Source of the DNA: Craterostigma plantagineum
Lineage: Eukaryota > Streptophyta > Magnoliopsida > Lamiales > Linderniaceae
Assembly (NCBI GenBank): GCA_027422505.1
Contig: JAPQWV010000122.1
Coordinates: 558,001 to 622,000, forward strand
Direction of reading: 5' to 3'
DNA: 64,000 nt
Part shown: piece by piece, positions 12,401 through 23,280 of the stretch
How the letters are laid out: every line of letters begins with the position of its first letter
Numbering within the stretch: the stretch's first letter is position 1
Translations under genes and position numbers: made by a program
The notes under the pieces: model-generated
Database searches by the model: none
The model's input: the letters and a program-made list of their open reading frames with translations, nothing else
What the model was told of the DNA's origin: nothing

Positions 12401-12550
12401 GAGTTAGGGTGCGTTGGGGATATGTTTGTTGCTTTGGATGGTGATTGTAAGGCGTCTGTGCTTGTGATTCAGCGGGCGGTGGGCGGCGGCGATGAGGGTT
12501 TTGACGGTGGTAATCTCGATAGTAGCAGAGTGTGGCCCACGGTGAATTAG
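9453..12550 (+). CDS. CHX-type cation/H+ antiporter, divergent
   Basis: Multi-pass membrane protein of the CPA2/CHX monovalent cation/proton exchanger family, predicted at 791 aa. Exons: 9453-9656, 9734-10735 and 11381-12550, all phase 0. The second exon holds the transmembrane core (AGILLGPSFLGKS, GVMLFLFIVGVKTDL, GPMILGMVIPDGPPVGSAL). The third holds the hydrophilic C-terminal regulatory half. The exon pattern equals that of the CHX gene at 15845-18593, with introns after the QIL and MNFQ-equivalent positions. In the helix where the sister has ALSTAIVSD this protein has AISSSTVTG, so the conserved acidic residue is Gly. The nearby SFPVL is SFHVI. Transport may be altered or lost. The start at 9453 is the first Met in frame before the conserved region. 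Intron 2 is swollen by two MITEs. Confidence 0.9.
10785..10934. mobile_element. Tourist-like MITE, copy 1
   Basis: A 150-bp palindromic element in the second CHX intron. Termini GGCTCTGTTTGGT and ACCAAAACGCACCC are imperfect inverted repeats. Internally, GACGTGGAAAAGAAAAGAAA (about 10810-10829) is matched by its complement at about 10890-10909. It is flanked by TTA at 10782-10784 and 10935-10937. TTA/TAA target duplications and GG(G)..GTTTGG termini are typical of PIF/Harbinger (Tourist) MITEs. Confidence 0.8.
10938..11176. mobile_element. Tourist-like MITE, copy 2, abutting copy 1
   Basis: A 239-bp element begins directly after the TTA that ends copy 1. Left terminus GGGTGTGTTTGG is matched by right terminus AAAAACACGCCC (inverted). 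The flanks are TTA at 10935-10937 and 11177-11179. It therefore shares one TTA with copy 1. This suggests insertion of one element into the target site of the other. Confidence 0.72.
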
Positions 12551-12886
12551 TGTAGTGTTGGTCTTTTTATTTTGGTTTTGTGCTGGGAATTGTTGTAATT
12601 AGTGTAACGTCGTTATGTTGTAGGTTTCGGCTTTTAGTTGTGAATTTCTTGCATATGATAAATCAATCACCTTTGAATTCAGTCATTACATTACATTGAA
12701 TGGTGCGTTTCTCAGACAAGGAAAGATGGCAAACAATAAGGAGGCTAACACAGATTGTGAGAAAATGGAAGAATATCGAGCGGCAAAGCAACAAACACAA
12801 CAGCATAAAGAAGAAAAAAATAAAAGAAAATTCTATTACATGTTACGTTCTTCTTCTTCTTCATCGTGTCTCTCTCTCTCTTGAGC
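12551..12886. other. Convergent 3' region of CHX and laccase
   Basis: Short spacer between two genes transcribed towards each other. It holds their 3' UTRs. Near 12830-12880 is a TTCTTCTTC/CTCTCT-rich stretch. No further gene is seen. Confidence 0.6.
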
Positions 12887-15113
12887 TTAACAGCGAGGTA
12901 GATCTTGCGGCGGCGGCGGAACGGACTGTAATGGCCCCGACCCATTCTCGACTATAAACGCCATGGCCAACCCCCAATTGAGGTGCGAATCTATGTGGCA
13001 ATGCATAAGCCAAACTCCTGCGAAAAAAATATAGAAGGATAACAAAAATTCAATCTTTTTCCCTTTTTCTTGAAACACGCAAATCAAAATCCAATCTTGG
13101 CCTTTCTTTCTTACCGGGATTATCCGCCACGAACCTAATAGCAGCCCAACCACCGACGGGCACATTAACAGTGTTTCTCACCGGCGGATCGTTCAGATTA
13201 AACCTCGGCGCATCCACCGCCGCGTTAAAATTCCCAAACCCTTGACCCACGACCCAGAAATGATACCCATGGAGGTGCATAGGGTGGTCCTCGGTGGAGA
13301 CAATCGCCGTGTCTTGAAGCACAATCTGCACCGTCGACCCAAACTTCACCTTGTAAAGCTTCGTCCCCTTCAGCGGCTGCCACAGCGCACGGCTCACATT
13401 TCCAGTGTAGTTAAACACCACCGGCGGAACCGGCGGAAAGTCCGCCGTGTAAACTCCGGGGATGCCCTGGTAGTACGCCTGCAGCAAGGAGGTTCGCCGG
13501 GGAAGGACCAGCGACACATTGTTCATGCTGGCGGCGAACCTAGTGTTGTTTGGGCCCTGGCACCTCGGGCCAGGGTTGCAGTTGATGAGGCCCAAGCCCA
13601 CCGTGAAGAATAGGTTGTGGTCTGTACGGGCCGGAACTTTCGGCCCGTTTTGAGCTCGAAGGCTCCTCAGCTGGCTCGTGTAGGCGGTCGCCGTGACCGA
13701 GTCGTTGAACCTCGGGAGGGTCGGCAATATAGGTCTCGGGCAGGCGCTCGTCCCCGACGGGCACGCGGAGGAACTGTACTCCAAGATTGCGGTGGTTGTA
13801 GTGTTGTCGAAAGGGGCGTTCTGGGCGGTTTCGTAGGCCCGAGCCGCCATGTAGTAGCGGCCCGAGGGCTGGTTCGCGGTGAGGAGGACGTTGGTGGTCT
13901 GGCCCGGCTCGATCATGATGACTCGGGTCGGGAACGGCCTGTTGTAGGCAGCGTCGTTCCCGACCACGGTCAGCATGTGGTTGGCCACCGTGAAGAAGAG
14001 CTCTTGGTTGAGTGCCGCGTTGATGATCCTTAAGAGGACCGTCTCGCCCGGCCGTACGTTGAATTTCGTCGTTCCTAATAAGATAATGACCAAATAGTCG
14101 TTAAAAGATTCGTTCGAAGCAACCGTAACGCGTATACTACCATGTGCGTTTTAAGGATTTAAGGACAATAACTTTTAAAATTGAAGCAATTTAAGGACAA
14201 CAAAATTGAAGCAATTTAAGGATTGTCACCTTGGCTCGAGCATCTGTAAAGATCTCCAGGCTGGCCGTTGATAGTGTAGGCATCGGAGACGTTCGGGGCG
14301 GCGCCCGTAAACTGGGCCTGTCGGAAAACGCTCATGATGTCTCGATTCCACCATTCGCCTGTCCAGAGAAAATCTTCAGCATCTAACTACGCCACCATAC
14401 GTATCAAATGCAGAGAAATTTTTTTGGCCGAAAATTTATTCTTACCAAGAAGAACGGTGAACTCTCTGTTGGGCTCCGCGAAGGGATAAGGAACACCCGA
14501 CCTCGGGCGAATGACGAGCGCTCCGTAAACCGTGGCTCGAAGGAACCTTGCGTGGGCGTGCCACCAAAGTGTCCCTTCTTGTTTCTGAATGGTGAACCTA
14601 TACGTGTAGCTCGCCCCGGGCTGGATCGGGCACTGGGTCACGTATTCGGGCCCGTCGGCCCACGGAGTGCCCAGCTGGCGAACGCCGTGCCTGAATGGAG
14701 ACGAGCGTAAAGAAAGAAAGTACTAGCGAAACGCTTATATATGTGTGTGTGTGTGAACGTTTTTTTTTACCAGTGGAGAGTGATGTTGTAACGTCCGCTG
14801 TTGACGGCTCTTATGACGAGCGTGTCTCCGTCTCGCACGTTCAAGGTGGGGCCCGGGAATTGCCCGTTCACCGTAAGTATGTTGTGGGTTCGGCAGAGCC
14901 GTGTCACTGGGGTCGGCTGAATCTGTTAAAGAACACATAGCAAAACCCAATGTGTTGTTAGAAACTCGGAGAAACAAATTGTCAATGAAACTACGAATCA
15001 GAGTTACATACGACGAACTGATGGTAGTGAGTTTCTGCATTCGTAATAGTGTGCGCTAAAGCTGCTAGGAGTATCGTGCAGGGAAGCCAGAAAACGTTGT
15101 TGAATTGTCCCAT
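12887..15113 (-). CDS. LAC: Laccase, LAC7-like
   Basis: Secreted multicopper oxidase that oxidises phenolics (monolignols or flavonoids) in the cell wall with reduction of O2 to water. Exons in gene order: 15113-15012, 14922-14771, 14690-14446, 14358-14230, 14074-13115, 13017-12887; all phases join to give 572 aa, a normal laccase length. A hydrophobic signal peptide occupies about residues 1-26, ending before ETHYHQFV. All four copper-ligand clusters are intact: HWHG (about 84-87), HAH (129-131), HPMHLHG, and HCHIDSH (535-541) followed by the axial Met region GLAM. The [20 protein letters not shown] and LNQELFF segments resemble Arabidopsis LAC7 more than LAC4 or LAC17. TATAAAT at about 15207-15200 fits a start about 90 bp downstream. 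The biological substrate cannot be told from sequence. Confidence 0.95.
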
Positions 15114-15844
15114 GGTGAAAGCCAATTCTGTTTCTTTCTCTTTTGCGTTGTATTTTCTGTTGCTGTTTATGTTGTGTTTTTTGAGCAGTGAAGTTTGGAT
15201 ATTTATAAGGGTTTGAACATCGGAAAGAATGTAATGGACAACAGCAAAAGAGTCAGTGATAGTAGTCAATGTGTTGGGTCGACGAAGAGAATCAAACCAA
15301 ACCCATCGCGGCCATCATGATTTGTTGAACCACTGGTTCCTTAATATAATATTAAGGACATGAGTAGCTGCTTTAGATGTTTGAAGGTGGCTTTGGTGTT
15401 ATATATAGCTATATTATATTCTGATTAATATATTAGGATTATTATTAATACCCGATGCATACTAGAACTGTAACAATGGATTCCGATACCATGCACGTTT
15501 AGTACATCGGTTCTGTTCTAATTTGTCCAGTTTGTCTGAATAGTGTGTTAGTTGAGGATGGAACCGAAATTCCAAATGTTAGATCGAATCCAAGTCATGT
15601 TGTCAGCAAAAAGTACATCTTCGGTGGTCTCCTTCGTCAACGTTTTTTACCTATTGTCGAAGAGTTATCTATGTAACTTCATCTTAACATCACCCACAAA
15701 ATAAGCTTGTACGAAACAATCTTAATATTCACAATACAACAGACGCATATACGTGCTAACCTAAATGCTGCTACATTACATGCATCCTTTTACCGGCCGT
15801 CAACCTGAACTATAAAAAAAAAAAAGAAAGAAAAGAAAACACCT
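15114..15844. other. Laccase promoter and CHX 3' region
   Basis: AT-rich spacer. The left part is the laccase promoter. The right end (about 15780-15844) is the 3' UTR of the minus-strand CHX gene. Nothing else recognisable. Confidence 0.5.
15200..15207 (-). promoter_or_regulatory. TATA box of laccase gene
   Basis: TATAAAT on the minus strand, about 90 bp upstream of the laccase ATG at 15113. This is the right place for a TATA box with a leader of about 60 nt. Confidence 0.6.
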
Positions 15845-18593
15845 CTAACAAAACCACCACCACCTCCTCGCGCGCCTCTGCTGCCCCCTCAACACCTGCT
15901 GCTGAACGGCCAATAGGCAGCCGCTGATCCCAAACTCCGGCGAAATAAGAAACTCTCCGACGACTCCCAGCTCGCCGTCCGAGCTCCAACTCGCCGGCAA
16001 ACCCCTCACCAAAACTGGGTTCATCCCGTTCTTCCTCCCGACGATCCAAAGGTCGTAATTCCTCCTATCCATCTCGCAGACGGCCGAGATCGTATCCTCC
16101 CCGTCCTTCACCACCACCTCCCTATAAACCACCCTATCGTTCCCCTCGTGCTTCACCCAAAACCAAGTCACGAAAGCGTCGTCGAGCTTCTTCTCCCCCT
16201 CGTCGTCCCCCACTCCGTCCTGAGACAAAAACCTGATCACCGTGAGCGACTTCCTCGAGCTCACCGCCAAACGGTCCCCGTACGAGAGCGCTTCCCGGGC
16301 GTCGGCCCCGCCGAGGAACAGCACCACGAGCCGTTCCGTCGGTCCCCTCGGCGGCTCGCCCTGCACGAAGAACCCCACCGAGCACGGGGCGTGCGCCAGC
16401 ACGTCCGAGCTCGTCGAGTGGGACTTGGTCGGCTTTTTCTTCCGAGTGGTCGGGGTCGTAGTCGGGGAGCCGCCGTGGGGAATTACGATGAGGGACGACT
16501 TCCTCATCATGGCGAGGTTGCATATGTCCTGGTACATGCTCCTCTTCTGCGTGATGGCCGTGTAGAGGTGCATGCTTAGGCAGTCTCCCTTCGACTCCTG
16601 GAACTTGTTGACGGCGTTGGCGAGGTGGTGCTTGAAGGCCGACTTGTCGGCCCTGTCGTCGCCGCCGTCGTCGTGGTCGACGAAGGCCGGGTTGAACCGC
16701 CCGACGAGCTCGACGAGGCGGAGGACGTACACGGAGAAGGGGTTGCGGGCCGACGCTTCGGAGAGCTCGAGGAAGCAGAGGAGCCTTCGGAGGTCGTCCT
16801 CGCCGTGGATGCACGCGACGACGTGGAGGGAGGCATGGGGCGGGCTGTGCTGGATGGTGCGCCTCTTCGTCACCATGTAGGGTCGGGTCGGGTCGTAGAG
16901 TATGCTTATGAGGGGCGTCACGAGTGCCGTGATGGACGTGTTCAGCAGCACGAGCACCGTGAAGTGCGGCTGCCCGATGATCTGCGACGATGGAGTTTCA
17001 AGTTTTTAGGTGAAGTAGTCGCTCGACATGATGATGTATGAGCTCATAACCCAATCCAACCCACAGATTAAGTGACTTGCATGTAAGCTTGTAGGCTACT
17101 CCTTCTATTGTAATTTTATTTTTTTAGAGTTAGAACCCCACAAACTTAAAGTTTAAACTGTTCCGAGATCGACTGGATCTGCTGTAACTACCTTGGGTAC
17201 GAATCATCACGACTATCCATTTAGAGATTAGTTTAACCTTTTACGTAAAGTGGTTATTTGGCAGGATCTAACGACTCGAATTCGGAAAAAAAAAATCTTA
17301 ATTTTACCTGAAAGTTCATCCAATGGAGGAACAAGAGAAGCTCAACCTCGCCTCGGAGGCTCATGATCAAGCTCAGGGTGAGGCTATCCCTCGTCGTGAA
17401 GTCGAAGAAGCGCGAGATGACGAGCGTCGAGGCCATCTTCATCACGTACCCAACCAACACCATGTAGACGAGCGGCTCCAGGCTCGGCCAGTGCCCGCTC
17501 ACCGACGACACGTCCGTGAGCAAGCCCACGTACATGAACGAGAACGGTATCAACAAATTCATGAGTATTGCCTCCGTCTTCTCCACGAGCGTCGCCCCCA
17601 GCGGCGGCCCGTCGGGGACTGCCAGCCCGAGCCACAGCGGCCCGTTCGCCACCGCCAGTCCCAGCATGTCCGAGACGAACCCAACCATCAGCACGCTAAG
17701 CAGTATCACGACAACGTACCCCTGGCCCACGGGCTCGCCCTCGGGGGTCGTCCTCACGATCCAAAGCATGAACTGCCGTACCCCTCCTATGATCGATCCC
17801 GAGACTATGATCAGAGAAATCACGTACCAAAGAGCGGCAATCGCCTTGTACTCGCCCTGCTTCGTCGCCTCGAAGATGACTACGCCGTTCATCCCGACTA
17901 TGTCCGAGACTATCGCGGTGGAGAGCGCGACTCGGCCGATCTCGGAGCTCACGAGGTTGAGCTCCTTCACGATCGGGGAGAGGACGGGGAACGAGGTTAT
18001 CGCGAGGGACGCGGCTATTCCCCATATGGAGGAGTGGGCGGCGACGCCCTTGTCGAGGGAGGTTCGGCCCGCGTAGGCCGTGGCTGCGCTGAAGACGAGG
18101 GGAACGGCGATGCCCACGGCTCCGATGTACCAGTGGCGTCGGTGGGCCCTACGGACGACGGTCAGGTCGGCCTTGACGCCGGCGAGGAAGAGGAAGTACA
18201 TGAAGCCTATGACGGCGACGTTGCTTATTATGTATTGGGCGTTGTCGGGGAACACGTACGCTCGGAACTTGTCGTTTCGGCTTAGGACCGATGGTCCTAG
18301 GATTATCCCGCCCTGCGTTTGGCGGAAAAAAGTTTTCTTTTTTTCTTTCTGAAGAAAAAAAAAATTGAAATTTGTTTAGCGCTTCTTTGACTCACGAGGA
18401 TTTCGGAGACGATCATGGGCTGGCGTAAGGGCTTGAGGAGGAAGCGGAGGAGGCGAGAGACGAGGAGGAGGAGGGAGAGCTCTAGCAAGATTAGTGGGAA
18501 TGAGTATTGTAAAGGATTTTGGCCGTAGAATATGCTTAGGGTGTGATCGTTGTGCAGTTCCCTGCATATGTATGCGTGATTCTTAACCACCAT
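15845..18593 (-). CDS. CHX-type cation/H+ antiporter
   Basis: Membrane monovalent cation (probably K+)/proton exchanger of the plant CHX family, predicted at 779 aa. Exons in gene order: 18593-18396, 18312-17308, 16981-15845, all phase 0. The N-terminal exon holds LKPLRQPMIVSEIL and continues in exon 2 with GGIILGPSVLSRN. The membrane core includes FLFLAGVKADL, SLAITSFPVLSPIVKELNL, ALSTAIVSDIVG with the conserved Asp, and VPDGPPLGATLVEK. The C-terminal exon is the soluble regulatory half (PLISILYDPTRPYM, LVELVGRF, LAHAPCSVGFFVQ). The start is taken at MVVKNHAYIC; an upstream in-frame Met exists at 18662 in a Lys/Ser-rich stretch. It shares exon layout with the CHX at 9453-12550 but is clearly a different subtype, so this is not a fresh tandem duplicate. 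Confidence 0.93.
16982..17307 (-). other. CHX intron 2 with repeat remnant
   Basis: The intron contains TTTAGGTGAAGT at about 17006-17017 and CACGACTATCCATTTAG at 17208-17224. Both strings also occur in the second intron of the other CHX gene (about 11324 and 10769-10785). The GGTGAAGT string followed by GAGC resembles the leader next to the primer-binding site of plant LTR retrotransposons. This is weak evidence of a shared old insertion. Confidence 0.35.
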
Positions 18594-19316
18594 GGCAGAT
18601 GATTTGTATGATGATTTAGATTTCTTTCTTTGTATCCCTGTTTTTCTTTTTTCTGTTGCCAAAAAAAAGTAAAGGTTTGCTTAATCTGCAGTGATTGATG
18701 GTGATGATTTGGATTTTCTGAGAGGGCGTGAGAAGGGGTGGATGAGCGCAAGTGTCGTTTGTTGGGTAGAATTAGTTAATTCTGTTGTGTGGGTGTGATT
18801 TTCCTGTACTGAGTGCGTTGTTTTGAGTTTTAGTTTGGTAAGAATCATATCAATTTGTCAAAATCAGTTAAACTGTAATAGTATATACATATTTTGAAGA
18901 TTTGCAACAAATTGAACACGGTTTCCTTGTCTGATATTGTAAGTAAAAGTGGTGAACTCTGAAGTCAACATCAAGATTCATCTAAGATAATGCAAATTGC
19001 AAGGAAGGGCAATTGGTGCATGTAAGCGTGGCTGACCAACGGTCATTTCGATGTAATATGCCTCTTCAGTAAAATACTACAGATAAAGTGATGAACTTGA
19101 TGTTAATATATGGATTAATTTTAATATCTATATATATATATATATATATACATATAATAAAAGGCAAGTCTTTTTATATCATTAAATCCCATTAAGGGAG
19201 GACTCCCAATTGATATAGATCGGTAGGGGTCGATCAACTATCTTGCATGTAGTTTTCTTTCTGTATCTTAGGCCATGGCGACACGTAATAAGATGAAGTT
19301 ATGATTTTACTTTTTC
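18594..19316. other. CHX promoter spacer
   Basis: AT-rich spacer upstream of the minus-strand CHX gene. It has a TA dinucleotide tract at about 19131-19150. I see no coding potential. Confidence 0.5.
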
Positions 19317-19553
19317 AAGGGCAAATTCCTTATCAGTCACACGAGTTTTAAAATTCCTCTTAAATACACATCGAGTTATTTCTTCCTTATAAATACCTAT
19401 TTAAAAATTTCTCTCTGCTCAGTACCTATAATGATCTTTTCAAAGTTGAAAAAGACGAAATACCCATGTCTCTCATATCCAAAAAAGCCAAATAACTATT
19501 TTCACATGAATTATGCAAAAAAAAAAATCGTTTTATACCAACAAAAGTGAAAT

Positions 19554-20100
19554 CAGAAATTGTAAAAATATAACAATTGTTTTCAATTTTATACCAATAA
19601 ACAACGCTATTATAGTTTTGTTATGCAAATTTGGACATTATACTAGCTAATTTCTTATTATACCAGAAATTGTAGAAATTATACCATATGTTTCTGTTAT
19701 TATACCGATAAATAACGATATTATATTTTAATACCAAAATATTGGAAATTATAACAATTGATTTATCTATTATACCAAAAACTGTTAATTATACCATCTG
19801 TTTTCGTTATTATACCATTAAATAACGTCGAATTTTATACAATGAAAGTGGGCATTATAACAACTGATTTTGCTATCATAGCAGAAATTATAAAATTGTA
19901 CCATCTGTTCGTAATTATACCAATAAATAAAGTTTACTATAAGTTTATAACCAAAATTAGGCATTATACCAACTAATTTTACTATTGTAGCAGAAATTGA
20001 GGAAATTATACCATCTGTTTTCATTATTATATCAGTAAATAATGTTATTCTAATACTATACAGCGAAATTGGATTATACCAACTGTTTTGATTATTATAC
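19554..20100 (+). repeat. ~110-bp tandem array, five units
   Basis: Units start near CAGAAATTG at about 19554, 19664, 19776, 19882 and 19991, giving periods of 110, 112, 106 and 109 bp. Each unit has the order CAGAAATT, ATTATACCATCTGTTTTC, ATTATACC.AATAAATAA, ATTATACCAACT, TTTGCTATTATA. Units are diverged by many substitutions, so the array is old. It sits inside the long-TIR element. Confidence 0.8.
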
Positions 20101-20275
20101 CAACTGTTTTGATTATTATAGCAACGGTTGTCGCAATTATACTAGAATTTAAGCTGTATACCAACTGTTATCGTTATTATACTAACAGTGGTATAGTGTT
20201 TTTTGTTGGTATAATAACGCTAACAGTTGGTATAATTAGTGATAATAATTGGTATAATAATCAAAACAGTTGGTA
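20077..20275. repeat. 27-bp perfect inverted repeat
   Basis: The 27 bases at 20077-20103 (starting TACCAACTGTTTTG) recur as exact reverse complement at 20249-20275. The motif AACTGTTTTGATTATTATA is itself tandemly doubled at 20088-20120. The hairpin loop is about 145 bp. It closes the right side of the tandem array. Confidence 0.85.
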
Positions 20276-20425
20276 CAATGACCAGTTTTGATTTGAAAAA
20301 GGTAATTTCGTCAGTTCACTGTTTGGTGTATTAAAGACAATTTTTTTCAGATAGGAAGAAATTTTCGTAGAGGTACTGAACAGTAAGTTTAAAACTTAAG
20401 TGGGAATCTTAAGGAATTTGCCCTT

Positions 20426-22184
20426 TTTTCAGTTATTATTTGATTCTGCCCAATTTTCAGACGGGATTTATTAATTTAAAGTCTTTTAGTTCTTCAAGAT
20501 TAACTGTTTGAGTACGTAACTGCGGCACATGTCTGTATGTGCATCATCATGTATTATTTGTAATATATGAAACGATATACCATGAAATGTCAGGCCTGAT
20601 GCTACACTAAATCTGGTGATTAGTCAATCTGATTAAATAATTAGGCAAAAAAAAAAAACAAAACAAAATACCTACATCTATAACGCTTGATGGTGAAAGG
20701 TAGGCGAATATGCGCTCAGAAAACGAAATTAATTGGTAGAGTCACCATCCACATTATTGATAAAATCTGCACCATATATTTTTAAAAAATCCCTGCGCTC
20801 CAATGCAAAAATAAAAAAGAAAGAAAGAGAAAAGGATGAAAAAACCCTAGTTAGCCCATAACTCTTATAGGGGTTTCTGCTTTAGTTCATCATCATCAGC
20901 CTCGCTCAGTCTTCGAATTTATTACCACAGTTCCCCACAAGCATCAAATGCACGCACCTGCAAAGCTAGCACAGTTATTTCTTAATATCGGCTCACACAC
21001 CATCATATATATTCCTCAGAGATCAGTGAATGAAATAAATGTCGTTCATTAACTTCTCCACATGGATGAATATATCATGATCAGATCAAGAAAAACCGAT
21101 AACTGGGATATTGTGCCTAGCTAAGCCTAGCTGCTGCTATGTAGCATAGCTAGATAGTTCTGAGCATTGAAGACCATGAAAGTTATATATAATATTTTTT
21201 TATTTATATATGATCATTTGATTGTAATTACGATGTGGGGGAATTATTTAGGTGGTGCTAGTATAGTAGTAGTACGTTATGTGTTGTACAAGCAATGAGT
21301 TGCACAGAAGAGAAGAAAACACTCGTCATGATCTTCGGCTAGTATAGTATGCACTGTGGCCTCAACTTATTACAAGAAAGTTATGAACTTTTATTTGATG
21401 ATGAAGAAAAACCTTTTCTTACAAGCTCTCGAACACTTGATGACGATTGAAATCTGAGGGATTCTCGTGGTATTATTATCCTTTCATTTAATAGTATGAA
21501 ATCTGAGGTGGCTTTTGAATAGAGAATTAATCAACTCCATGGTAACTGCTTTGCCCTCCATTTCTTGTGCTTCAGTTAACAGATCGATGGAATAAAGTTA
21601 TAGTCCTTCAAAGTTCAAACAAAGTTCCTTACATGATACATAATTTAAGTCTCATAATTCATTTGGCACTTGGCAGAGTCAAAACTGAGATATAGCCTAG
21701 TTTAAATATCCTTTTTATGTAATGTTTTTCTTTTCTTTTTGTTCGTGAGTATCGTGCAAGAACATGCCTGCAAGCAAAGGAAAGATGGATTATTATATAC
21801 ATACATATATAAGGCTAATTAGAGATGATATCCATAGAACTGCGCATATATATGCGTGTATAACCTTGTCTGAAGTAAATTTCTGAATAAACAGATAACA
21901 TTTAAGGAGAAAAACGACAAGGAAAACCCTTAACCATTATGTCTCGCTGATTTTATATTCAAGCTTCATATATAATATTTAGTAATAATAATTGGTAACA
22001 CATAAAGAAAAACCATTAAAACATGGAGGCGTGCAGCCATGACGAACATGCTTACCTATCCAAGCGAAGAAGCACAAAACAAACAACAACGTAGAAACGC
22101 AACACAGCATTATGATTATCTCTTACTAAATTAAACCTCGAAAAATGGTGATGATGATGATCCCACAAAGATGCATCTTCACTC
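20426..22184. other. Spacer downstream of MIR390
   Basis: AT-rich sequence with no supportable ORF. It lies downstream of the minus-strand MIR390 hairpin and may include the 3' part of its primary transcript. An AAACCCTAG telo-box-like motif lies at about 20842-20850. Confidence 0.45.
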
Positions 22185-22345
22185 TTATGTGCTCAAAAGG
22201 ATCCATAGAACTCAGGATGGATAGCGTCACGAGTTAATTATACTTTCTTTTCACGACAATTTGCAAAAATATATATGTTAATTAACAGTGGTGCTATCCC
22301 TCCTGAGCTTTACAGATACTTCTAGTACTCGGCAAAGAATAATAA
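22185..22345 (-). ncRNA. MIR390: MIR390 precursor hairpin
   Basis: The minus strand at 22310-22290 reads as the 21-nt miR390 (begins AAGCTCAGGAGGGATAGC, ends ACC). It matches the canonical sequence except for A instead of G at position 19. The opposite arm at 22226-22206 is the star strand (begins CGCTATCCATCCTGAG). The 63-nt terminal region between them folds back on GTTAATTAA/TTAATTA complementarity. The lower stem includes GAAGTATCTGTA next to the mature arm, as in known MIR390 genes. miR390 loads into AGO7 and triggers TAS3 tasiRNA production against ARF3/ARF4, controlling leaf polarity and lateral organ growth. Hairpin ends are approximate. Confidence 0.93.
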
Positions 22346-22445
22346 ATTATGTATTCTTCTTCATCATATTGCTTATTTTATTTTAATTTTTGTCTTGGGA
22401 GAGAATTGATGAAGGTTGTGCGGAGATAATTGAGAAGGGTTGGAG

Positions 22446-22456
22446 TATATTTATAG
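22446..22456 (-). promoter_or_regulatory. TATA box of MIR390
   Basis: CTATAAATATA on the minus strand, about 135 bp upstream of the mature miR390 arm. It is followed by a CT/CA-rich leader (about 22375-22420). The position is consistent with a Pol II TATA box for the primary microRNA transcript. Confidence 0.55.
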
Positions 22457-23280
22457 GGCAAAGACCGCGTGACGCCAAGAATATACATATTTATTGATGG
22501 ACCAAGTAAAATATATGAAACGTGAAGACATTTGTACCAAAACCTTTTATTGTTTTACTTTTTCAATTTTATGGGCTGGCCTTCTTCTTTTCTTTTTTTT
22601 TTTTTATTCCCATCTCATTTATCCTTTTATTTATATAAATTGGCTGCCGACTGGACATTACTTTTCAAGGCAATAATCAAGACTTGGTTTCATCTTCGCA
22701 AATCTCGGTACTACTTCTCTTTTTTTTTTTTTTTTGAATGAATGATGGTTGTTAGGGATTGAATTCTATTGGTTAGCTTCTTATTTAAGTTCTGAGCTAT
22801 CTCATAGGCGTAGGCATGCCGGGTTGAAGAACCCCATTATTGCAATGTCTCGCATCTATTCCTCTTATAGAGTACACATTAATCAAGATGTTTTTCAGTA
22901 AATGTGTTTCTATAATTTATATTTATAATTCACTTCTTCTAAAGATAATTATTGTAAGACATTCATCGCGACATGTGCTATGAGTTTGCAAGCTAACAAT
23001 GCCGATTGTATACTATTTTTCTGAGATCTCCTATCTTCTGAGTTCTGATGCAAGTGCTCGAATATCACTGTCCAAGCCAAGCTTTATTTACGAATCTCAC
23101 TTAAAATCAAACTTTTAAACTAAAAAATTAGTAAATTGGAAGATTATCAGAAAAGATGTGTTTTGATACGAAGTAATATTGCAAACGAAATATTTTCCAA
23201 CTCCCAAAATGAACACGCACATCCACCACCCCACCACAAAGCAATCTTCATGAATCAAAACGAAAACAAAGCTAAAAGTA
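22457..23280. other. Promoter spacer, MIR390 and PPR gene
   Basis: Divergent promoter region between the minus-strand MIR390 and the plus-strand PPR gene. Two long T runs occur at about 22590-22606 and 22719-22734. No gene is seen. Confidence 0.5.

Larger units (their letters stand above)
19317..20425. mobile_element. Long-TIR foldback element with 110-bp array
   Basis: An element of about 1.1 kb with a perfect 16-bp terminal inverted repeat AAGGGCAAATTCCTTA (19317-19332, complement at 20410-20425). The inverted similarity continues, diverged, for over 100 bp inward (for example GTTTTAAA and CAGTACCT on both arms). TTTTC flanks both ends, but the flank is a T run, so the target duplication is uncertain. 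The interior carries five diverged tandem units of about 110 bp and then a 27-bp perfect inverted repeat. There is no transposase. Long inverted termini suggest a non-autonomous Mutator-like or foldback element; the class is inferred. Confidence 0.7.

Noticed and set aside
13242..14033. Plus-strand ORFs opposite the laccase main exon
   Set aside because: Antisense shadows of a GC-rich exon. The laccase frame contains copper ligands and jo joins across introns.
16134..18285. Long ORFs on both strands over the minus-strand CHX gene
   Set aside because: Shadow frames rich in Arg, Pro and His; no domains.
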